Assembly (NCBI GenBank): GCA_021822385.1
Contig: JAKARC010000016.1
Span: forward strand, 1-51,577
DNA length: 51,577 nucleotides
Reading direction: 5' to 3'
DNA from: Pseudomonadota bacterium
GTDB lineage: Bacteria; Pseudomonadota; Gammaproteobacteria; Steroidobacterales; Steroidobacteraceae
Positions 45,931-51,577 of this stretch are shown piece after piece (the stretch's first letter is position 1; the number at the start of each line of letters is the position of its first letter). Position numbers and translations under genes: made by a program. The notes beneath the pieces were generated by a model, which saw only the letters and a program-made list of their open reading frames with translations, had not been told where the DNA came from and made no database searches.

Positions 45931-46392
45931 CTAGACCGGTGCGGCGCCTTCAGCCGGTTCGGCCGCGGGGGCCGACGATTTACGCGATTTCTTCGCCTTT
46001 GCGGCCGGTTCCGACGCGCTCGTCTGGGAGCCCGCCGGACGGTCCACCAGCTGCATCAGCGCCATGGGCGCAGCATCGCCCGGTCGGGGATTCATGCGCA
46101 GAATGCGTGTATAGCCACCCGGACGCTTCTTGAAGCGCGGTCCCAGGTCGGTAAACAGCTTTTCCACGACCGCCGCATCGCGCAGCCGTGCGAACGCCAG
46201 CCGGCGATTGGCATCGCCATCGGTCTTGCCGAGGGTGATCAGCGGCTCGACGACCCGGCGCAGCTCCTTCGCCTTCGGCAGCGTGGTGCGAATCGTCTCA
46301 TGGCGCAGCAGCGAAACGCTCATGTTACGCATCAGCGCGTGCCGGTGCGCGCTGTTGCGCGACAGTTGCCGGCCAGTCAGGTGGTGGCGCAT
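45931..46392 (-). CDS. rplQ: 50S ribosomal protein L17
   Basis: The 153-residue protein has the L17 core [20 protein letters not shown] and [15 protein letters not shown]-terminal tail of about 30 residues (Ser/Ala/Lys/Glu-rich) goes beyond the E. coli length of 127. It ends the alpha operon, 12 bases after rpoA. Confidence 0.96.
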   Translation of the reverse strand: MRHHLTGRQLSRNSAHRHALMRNMSVSLLRHETIRTTLPKAKELRRVVEPLITLGKTDGDANRRLAFARLRDAAVVEKLFTDLGPRFKKRPGGYTRILRMNPRPGDAAPMALMQLVDRPAGSQTSASEPAAKAKKSRKSSAPAAEPAEGAAPV

Positions 46393-46404
46393 TGCTGGAA
46401 ATCC

Positions 46405-47406
46405 TCAGATCGTGTGTTCTTCGCCATGCTTGAGGCTCGGCGGCGGCCAGCCATCGAGTCGCATGCCGAGCATCAGGCCGTGGCTGCGGAGCACTTCCTT
46501 GATCTCGGTGAGCGATTTCTTGCCGAGATTCGGTGTGCGCAGCAGTTCCACTTCGGTCCGCTGCACCAGATCGCCGATATAGTGGATATTCTCGGCCTTC
46601 AGGCAGTTGGCGCTGCGCACGGTAAGCTCGAGCTCATCAACCGGACGCATCAGGATCGGATCGAACTGCATCTCGGTGACCTTGGTCGTGGCCTCCTCCT
46701 CGCCCTGCAGATCGACAAACACCGACAGCTGATCCTTCAGAATGCCGCCGGCGCGCCGGATGGCCTCCTCGGCATCGATCGTGCCATTGGTCTCGATGTC
46801 GATGACCAGCTTGTCAAGGTCGGTGCGCTGCTCGACGCGGGCAGCCTCCACCGCATAGGTGACACGGCGGACCGGAGAAAACGACGCATCGAGCTGCAGC
46901 CTGCCGATGGGCCGGGTCTGCTCCTCGAAAGCAACACGGGCCGCCGCCGGCCGATAGCCGCGGCCATGCTCGACGCGCAGCGTCATGCTGAGTTCCCCCG
47001 CCTGGGTCAGATTGGCGAGAATCAGACTCGGGTTGACCACCTCGATGTCGTGATCGACCTGGATGTCGCCGGCGGTGACCGGACCGGGGCCCTTCTTGTG
47101 CAGGCGCAGCTCCGCGCTGTCGCGGGTGTGCATGCGAATCGCAACCGATTTCAAGTTGAGCAGGATGTCGACCACATCCTCCTGCACGCCCTCGATGCTG
47201 GTGTACTCGTGCAGCACCCCGTCGATCTCGACTTCGGTGATGGCGCTGCCCGGCATCGACGAGAGCAGCACGCGCCGCAGCGCGTTACCGAGCGTATGGC
47301 CGAAGCCGCGCTCGAACGGCTCGATCGTGACGCGGGCCTGCCGCGGCGCAATGGGCTGCACCTTGACCACCCGCGGCTTCAAGAATTCTGTGATGGATCC
47401 CTGCAT
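46405..47406 (-). CDS. rpoA: RNA polymerase alpha subunit
   Basis: The 333-residue subunit has the alpha-NTD dimerisation part ([20 protein letters not shown]), the linker, and the alpha-CTD that binds UP elements and activators ([31 protein letters not shown]). Length is near E. coli (329). It lies between rpsD and rplQ as usual. Confidence 0.98.
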   Translation of the reverse strand: MQGSITEFLKPRVVKVQPIAPRQARVTIEPFERGFGHTLGNALRRVLLSSMPGSAITEVEIDGVLHEYTSIEGVQEDVVDILLNLKSVAIRMHTRDSAELRLHKKGPGPVTAGDIQVDHDIEVVNPSLILANLTQAGELSMTLRVEHGRGYRPAAARVAFEEQTRPIGRLQLDASFSPVRRVTYAVEAARVEQRTDLDKLVIDIETNGTIDAEEAIRRAGGILKDQLSVFVDLQGEEEATTKVTEMQFDPILMRPVDELELTVRSANCLKAENIHYIGDLVQRTEVELLRTPNLGKKSLTEIKEVLRSHGLMLGMRLDGWPPPSLKHGEEHTI

Positions 47407-47495
47407 TGCAGTCTCACCTTGCCAGCCTGCGGCCGGCGCAAATCAAACACGTGCACGCATCGCCCGCGCGGGCCGTGCCCGCCGGCGGCGCCCGA

Positions 47496-48119
47496 TTACT
47501 TCGAATACAGCTCCACGACCAGATTTTCGTTGATATCCGGCAGGATGTCCTCGCGACCGGGCGGGGTCTTGAATACCCCACGAAACTCCTTGTCGTTGAC
47601 TTCGACCCACTCGGGCAACCCGACCTGCTGCGCGATGTTGAGGGCGTTCTGGATGCGCAGCTGCTTGCGCGCTTTTTCGCGTATCTCGACCGTATCGCCC
47701 GATTTGACCTGATAGGAAGCAATGGTCACCGCGCGCCCATTGACATTGATGCCCTTGTGACTCACCAGCTGGCGCGCCTCGGCTCGCGTGGCGGCGAAAC
47801 CCATGCGGTACACGACATTGTCGAGCCGGCATTCGAGCAGTCGCAACAGGTTCTCGCCCGTGGCACCGGCGCGGCGCGCTGCCTCGGTGTAATAGTTGCC
47901 GAACTGGCGCTCGAGCACGCCGTACATGCGGCGCAGCTTCTGCTTCTCGCGCAACTGCAAGCCGTAGTCGGACAGACGGGTGCGCCGCTCCCCCTTGATG
48001 CCGCCCGGCGGCACGCTGAGCTTGCACTTGCTCTCCAGGGACTTGACACCACTCTTCAAAAACAGATCCGTGCCCTCGCGACGTGCGAGTTTACACTTGG
48101 GACCGAGATATCGCGCCAT
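47496..48119 (-). CDS. rpsD: 30S ribosomal protein S4
   Basis: The 207-residue protein has [16 protein letters not shown], an S4 RNA-binding domain ([25 protein letters not shown]) and the terminal NLVVELYSK. It nucleates 30S assembly and in Gammaproteobacteria represses the alpha operon by binding its mRNA. It follows rpsK by 45 bases. Confidence 0.98.
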   Translation of the reverse strand: MARYLGPKCKLARREGTDLFLKSGVKSLESKCKLSVPPGGIKGERRTRLSDYGLQLREKQKLRRMYGVLERQFGNYYTEAARRAGATGENLLRLLECRLDNVVYRMGFAATRAEARQLVSHKGINVNGRAVTIASYQVKSGDTVEIREKARKQLRIQNALNIAQQVGLPEWVEVNDKEFRGVFKTPPGREDILPDINENLVVELYSK

Positions 48120-48164
48120 GCTGTGTTGCTCTTAAATCTGGGCTTTTGCCGGTGAGAGAAGCGA

Positions 48165-48575
48165 TCAGACTCTGCGCTTCTTCGGCGGACGACAGCCGTT
48201 GTGCGGTATCGGCGTGACATCCGCAATGCTGGTGATCTTCAATCCGCATCCATTCAAGGCACGGACCGCCGATTCGCGCCCCGGGCCCGGACCGCCGACG
48301 CGAACCTCAACATTCCTGACGCCATGCTCCTGCGCGGCGGTGCCGGCTTTCTCGGCGGCGACCTGCGCGGCAAACGGCGTGCTCTTGCGCGAGCCGCGGA
48401 AGCCACAGCCACCGGCCGTCGCCCAGGACAGCGTGTTGCCCTGGCGGTCGGTGATGGTGACGATGGTGTTGTTGAACGAGGCATGCACGTGCGCAATCGC
48501 ATCGAGCACATTCTTGCGTGCCTTCTTGGGCTTTTTCGCCGTCGCTGCGGCCGCTTGCTGCTTCTGATCAGCCAT
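48165..48575 (-). CDS. rpsK: 30S ribosomal protein S11
   Basis: The 136-residue protein has a basic Ala/Lys N-terminus and the S11 core [46 protein letters not shown] and the ending [13 protein letters not shown]. It lines the platform of the 30S near mRNA. It sits 17 bases after rpsM. Confidence 0.98.
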   Translation of the reverse strand: MADQKQQAAAATAKKPKKARKNVLDAIAHVHASFNNTIVTITDRQGNTLSWATAGGCGFRGSRKSTPFAAQVAAEKAGTAAQEHGVRNVEVRVGGPGPGRESAVRALNGCGLKITSIADVTPIPHNGCRPPKKRRV

Positions 48576-48592
48576 GATTCAAATCTCTCCGC

Positions 48593-48973
48593 TCAGACCT
48601 TGCCGGGAGGTGCATTGAGCTTGACGGCCTGCTTGCGCGGACCTTTGCGTGTACGGGCATTGGTGCGGGTGCGCTGGCCGTTGACCGGCAGTCCGCGGCG
48701 ATGACGAATGCCCCGATAACAGCCGAGGTCCATCAACCGCTTGATGTTCATCGAAATCTCACGCCGCAGGTCACCCTCGACGGCGAACTTGGCGATCTGG
48801 CTGCGGATGGCGTTCACCTCCGCCTCGGTCAGGTCCTTGACCTTGGTCTCGGGACTGACTCCCGCAGCCTGACAGGCGCTGAGCGCGCGCGCGCGCCCAA
48901 TGCCGTAAATGTGCGTAAGTCCGACCCACGTGTGCTTGTTGAGCGGAATATTGATGCCGGCTATGCGTGCCAT
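48593..48973 (-). CDS. rpsM: 30S ribosomal protein S13
   Basis: The 126-residue protein has [29 protein letters not shown] and the C-terminal [18 protein letters not shown] that contacts tRNA in the ribosome. It is the first gene of the alpha operon proper, after rpmJ and a 190-base leader. Confidence 0.98.
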   Translation of the reverse strand: MARIAGINIPLNKHTWVGLTHIYGIGRARALSACQAAGVSPETKVKDLTEAEVNAIRSQIAKFAVEGDLRREISMNIKRLMDLGCYRGIRHRRGLPVNGQRTRTNARTRKGPRKQAVKLNAPPGKV

Positions 48974-48986
48974 ATTGCTGTACCAA

Positions 48987-49005
48987 AGCCGCGGGGAAAA
49001 CGCGG
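48987..49005 (-). promoter_or_regulatory. Leader hairpin upstream of rpsM
   Basis: GCCGCG and CGCGGC arms with a 7-base loop lie 13 bases before the rpsM start. In E. coli, S4 binds a pseudoknot in this leader to repress translation. The position matches, but I cannot verify a full pseudoknot by eye. Confidence 0.35.
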
Positions 49006-49163
49006 CAGTTTAACCAAAATTCGTGCCAATCGCCACTCGCCCTGCGGCCCGGAGGTCTGCCTCACGGCGCAGCCCGCCCCGTGCACCTGCCCGGCTCGAG
49101 CCTGCGCCCGCCATACGGGCCAAACGGTCGTGCGCGGATCGCGACCGGAATTCGTCCGGGCGT

Positions 49164-49277
49164 TCAACCCTGCCGCTGTTTGTGACGCTGATCCGAGCAG
49201 ATCACGTACACCACGCGCCGGCGGCGCACGATCTTGCAGTTTTTGCAGATCTTTTTGACCGAGGGTCTGACTTTCAT
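49164..49277 (-). CDS. rpmJ: 50S ribosomal protein L36
   Basis: This 37-residue gene starts [17 protein letters not shown]. It keeps the zinc-ribbon pattern Cys11, Cys14, Cys27 and His32 (C-x2-C-x12-C-x4-H), so it is the zinc-binding form. An extra ATG directly upstream (49278-49280) would add one Met. It sits between secY and rpsM, its usual place. Confidence 0.95.
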   Translation of the reverse strand: MKVRPSVKKICKNCKIVRRRRVVYVICSDQRHKQRQG

Positions 49278-49368
49278 CATGCGCTCCGCGCAGTCTTACG
49301 GGCGAACCGCCGGGGTCCGCCGCCTGGGATGGCGCCATGCGCCGTGAAAAAACATCTCATGGGCGGCC

Positions 49369-50718
49369 TCATCCGCCCGGACCCGAGCGGCCGTAGCCGA
49401 GCAGGTTGGCCTTCTTCATCAGGCCGGGATAATGGTGCGACATCAGATGGGCCTGCAGCTGCGCCATGAAATCCATGACGACAACGACGATGATCAACAG
49501 CGAAGTGCCACCGAACATGAACGACACGCCCTGCTCGCCCTGCAGGAACATCGGCAACAGACACACTGCCGCCACATACAGCGCTCCCCAGAGCGTCAGG
49601 CGGGTCAGCACCTTGTCGATGTAATCGGCGGTCTGCTGGCCGGGTCGGATCCCGGGAATGAACGCTCCGGACTTTTTCAGATTGTCGGCGGTCTCGCGCG
49701 AGTTGAACACGAGCGCGGTGTAGAAAAAACAGAAGAAGATGATCAGCACGCCGTAGAGCACCATGTACAGCGGCTGTCCGAAGCCGAGCGCCGCAGCGAC
49801 ATCCTGCATCACGCTCGCCACGCCACCCTTGGCACCGGTGCCGAGAAAGCTCGCGATGGTCGCCGGGAACAGCAGGATGCTCGAGGCGAAAATCGGCGGA
49901 ATGACGCCCGACATGTTGATCTTGAAGGGCAGATGGCTACTCTGGCCGGCATACATGCGCCGCCCCACCTGCCGCTTGGCGTAATTGACCGTGATGCGAC
50001 GCTGCGCCCGCTCCATGAACACCACGAAGGCGGTGGTGGCCACCACGATGACGAGCAGCGCAAGCGCGAACGGGCCCTGCATCGCGCCACTGCTGACCGC
50101 TTCGGCGGTGCTGCTGATCGCCCCGGGCAGTCCCGCGACGATGCCGGCCAGGATGAGCATGGAAATGCCGTTGCCGATGCCGCGCTCGGTGATCTGCTCG
50201 CCGAGCCACATCAGGAACACCGTACCGGTGGTCATGGTCAGTGTGGCCGTGACCAGAAACGGCCAGCCGCCGACGAGGGTCATGCCGCCCTTCTCGAGCG
50301 CGCCTGCGGCCGCGAACGACTGAAACAGCGCGAGCCCGACCGTGCCGTAACGGGTGTAATCGGTCATCTTGCGCTGACCGGCCTGGCCTTCCTTGCGCAG
50401 CTGGATCAGGCTCGGTACCACCATCGACATCATCTGGATGATGATGGAGGCCGAGATGTAGGGCATGACGCCCATGGCGAAGATCGACAGCCGCGAGAGC
50501 GCTCCGCCGGAAAACATGTTGACGATGCCGAGAATCGTTCCGGAGCGCTGCTGGAAGAACCGCGCCACTTCCACCGGATTGATGCCCGGCACCGGAATGA
50601 ACGTGCCAATGCGATAGACGACCATGGCGCCGATCAGGAACAACACGCGTGCGCGGATGTCCCCGAGGCGAGCCGCCTCGCTGATCGCCGCCGCCGGATT
50701 GTTGATCGTGTTCGCCAT
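49369..50718 (-). CDS. secY: Preprotein translocase subunit SecY
   Basis: The 449-residue protein has ten membrane helices and SecY landmarks: [33 protein letters not shown] (plug region), [10 protein letters not shown] and the cytosolic loop [20 protein letters not shown]. It forms the Sec channel with SecE and SecG. It lies between rplO and rpmJ in the spc operon. Confidence 0.98.
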   Translation of the reverse strand: MANTINNPAAAISEAARLGDIRARVLFLIGAMVVYRIGTFIPVPGINPVEVARFFQQRSGTILGIVNMFSGGALSRLSIFAMGVMPYISASIIIQMMSMVVPSLIQLRKEGQAGQRKMTDYTRYGTVGLALFQSFAAAGALEKGGMTLVGGWPFLVTATLTMTTGTVFLMWLGEQITERGIGNGISMLILAGIVAGLPGAISSTAEAVSSGAMQGPFALALLVIVVATTAFVVFMERAQRRITVNYAKRQVGRRMYAGQSSHLPFKINMSGVIPPIFASSILLFPATIASFLGTGAKGGVASVMQDVAAALGFGQPLYMVLYGVLIIFFCFFYTALVFNSRETADNLKKSGAFIPGIRPGQQTADYIDKVLTRLTLWGALYVAAVCLLPMFLQGEQGVSFMFGGTSLLIIVVVVMDFMAQLQAHLMSHHYPGLMKKANLLGYGRSGPGG

Positions 50719-50745
50719 CTTAGGAACTCCAGGCCAATCGAGCGC

Positions 50746-51180
50746 TTACGCCTCGACCGTGCCGCCAGCGCCCTCGATCGCGGCGCGCGCGCCGCGGGTC
50801 ACCGCCACGCCCTTCAGCGTCACCGCCTTGTCGAGCTTGCCGGACAGCACGACCTTGGCGCGCTCGACGCCCGCAGCCACGACGCCGGCCTTCTTCAAGG
50901 CCGCAAGATCGATCACGCCGGGCTCGAGCTTGGCGAGCTCGCTCAGTCGAACCTCCGCACGCGTAGCGGCAAGCTTGGAGCGAAAGCCCACTTTCGGCAG
51001 ACGGCGCTGAATGGGCATCTGGCCGCCTTCGAAGCCGACCTTGTGGTAGCCACCCTTGCGCGCGCGCTGGCCCTTGACGCCGCGGCCGCAAGTCTTGCCC
51101 TGGCCGGCGGAAGCCCCGCGGCCGACGCGCAGCCGCGCGCGCTTGGCGCCGGGGGCGGGTTTCAATGTGTTCAGTCGCAT
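50746..51180 (-). CDS. rplO: 50S ribosomal protein L15
   Basis: The 144-residue protein has [22 protein letters not shown], the Gly-rich [20 protein letters not shown] and [17 protein letters not shown]. It is a late-assembly 50S protein. ATG 51180 is the family start; the upstream open frame overlaps rpmD and is not coding there. Confidence 0.97.
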   Translation of the reverse strand: MRLNTLKPAPGAKRARLRVGRGASAGQGKTCGRGVKGQRARKGGYHKVGFEGGQMPIQRRLPKVGFRSKLAATRAEVRLSELAKLEPGVIDLAALKKAGVVAAGVERAKVVLSGKLDKAVTLKGVAVTRGARAAIEGAGGTVEA

Positions 51181-51194
51181 GCTCGAATTTCCTC

Positions 51195-51389
51195 TCAGCC
51201 CGTCCGTTCCACCTGGAGCACATGCACGGCCGTGGCGATCATGCCGCGATTCTCGGGCGTATCGGCCACATCGACGGACTGATGCACTCGGCGCAGGCCG
51301 AGGCCGCGTGCCGAGGCCGCAATGCGGGCGCGCTGCCCGTGCAGGCTCTTGACGAGGGTGACCTTCAGCGGTTTGGTTTGCCGGCTCAT
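51195..51389 (-). CDS. rpmD: 50S ribosomal protein L30
   Basis: The 64-residue protein has the L30 fold signature [10 protein letters not shown] and [21 protein letters not shown]. It is a little longer than the E. coli protein (59). Five bases separate it from the rpsE stop. Confidence 0.95.
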   Translation of the reverse strand: MSRQTKPLKVTLVKSLHGQRARIAASARGLGLRRVHQSVDVADTPENRGMIATAVHVLQVERTG

Positions 51390-51394
51390 GTGCT

Positions 51395-51577
51395 TCAGCC
51401 CACAATCTCTTCGACGCTCTTGCCGCGCTTGGCGGCAATGTCCTCCGGTGAGCGAATCGCGGCCAGGGCCTTGATCGTTGCGCGCACCACATTGATCGGA
51501 TTACGCGAGCCGTAGCTCTTGGCGAGCACGTTGCGCACGCCCGCACACTCGAGCACCGCGCGCATGCCGCCGCCGGC
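51395..51577 (-). CDS. rpsE: 30S ribosomal protein S5 (partial)
   Basis: Only the last 60 codons plus the TGA stop (51395-51397) are in the window; the 5' part lies beyond the right edge. The residues [37 protein letters not shown] and [16 protein letters not shown] match the S5 C-terminal domain. It precedes rpmD in the spc operon as expected. Confidence 0.95.
   Translation of the reverse strand, partial: AGGGMRAVLECAGVRNVLAKSYGSRNPINVVRATIKALAAIRSPEDIAAKRGKSVEEIVG

Noticed and set aside
45367-47712. 781-codon plus-strand open frame over mscL, rplQ, rpoA and part of rpsD
   Set aside because: Spans several certain genes on the other strand; length is an effect of high GC with few stop codons.
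49432-51282. 616-codon plus-strand open frame over secY and rplO
   Set aside because: Antisense to secY and L15; His/Asp/Arg-rich with no domain.

Overview
The window looks like a chromosome segment of a GC-rich Gammaproteobacterium, possibly near Xanthomonadales/Nevskiales (inferred from gene content and order, not from a search). The evidence is conserved neighbourhoods: trxA-rho divergent from rhlB; the miaB-phoH-ybeY-corC-lnt series leading into leuS-lptE; holA-nadD-rsfS-rlmH; maf-rng-nitrilase-tldD; ssb divergent from uvrA; and the end of the spc and alpha ribosomal operons (rpsE to rplQ). An LPS-assembly lipoprotein (LptE), an LpxH-like phosphatase and a predicted outer-membrane barrel point to a Gram-negative envelope.

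Layout: 1-3003 (+) is an envelope-lipid group (LpxH-like phosphoesterase, GT4 glycosyltransferase, DgkA). 3258-5032 (-) is trxA-rho, with rhlB and a small YdcH-like gene opposite. 7179-15612 (-) is a compact run, in transcription order holA, nadD, rsfS, rlmH, maf, rng, nitrilase, tldD and a PLP decarboxylase. 15682-22395 (+) is a six-gene accessory block: proline iminopeptidase, molybdate/tungstate-type binding protein, a fused ABC permease-ATPase, an MBL-fold hydrolase, an outer-membrane protein and a histone-deacetylase-like enzyme. 22434-32019 (-) is the second housekeeping run (miaB to lptE), with a PaiB-like gene and a small HExxH protein at its tail. The accessory block therefore sits between lptE and holA, which are adjacent in many relatives.

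32221-37873 is an accessory region, seemingly less GC-rich in its central part. It holds two adjacent CPBP-family membrane proteins, one with the catalytic Glu-Glu-Arg replaced by three Gln; a PIN-domain toxin whose antitoxin frame carries two amber stops; a start-less HigA-like antidote remnant; an unknown secreted protein; and an ArsR-SRPBCC pair. ssb and uvrA follow, then a second variable slot (lipoprotein, pepQ, GST, YafY-type regulator, cupin, mscL), then the ribosomal genes. rpsE runs off the right edge.

Many genes are joined by 4-base NTGA overlaps using GTG or TTG starts, so several starts were placed at the overlap rather than at the first upstream start. I found no rRNA, tRNA, CRISPR array or intact mobile element. 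The features most worth a second look are the CPBP pair, the interrupted antitoxin, the fused permease-ATPase and the HExxH gene coupled to lptE.
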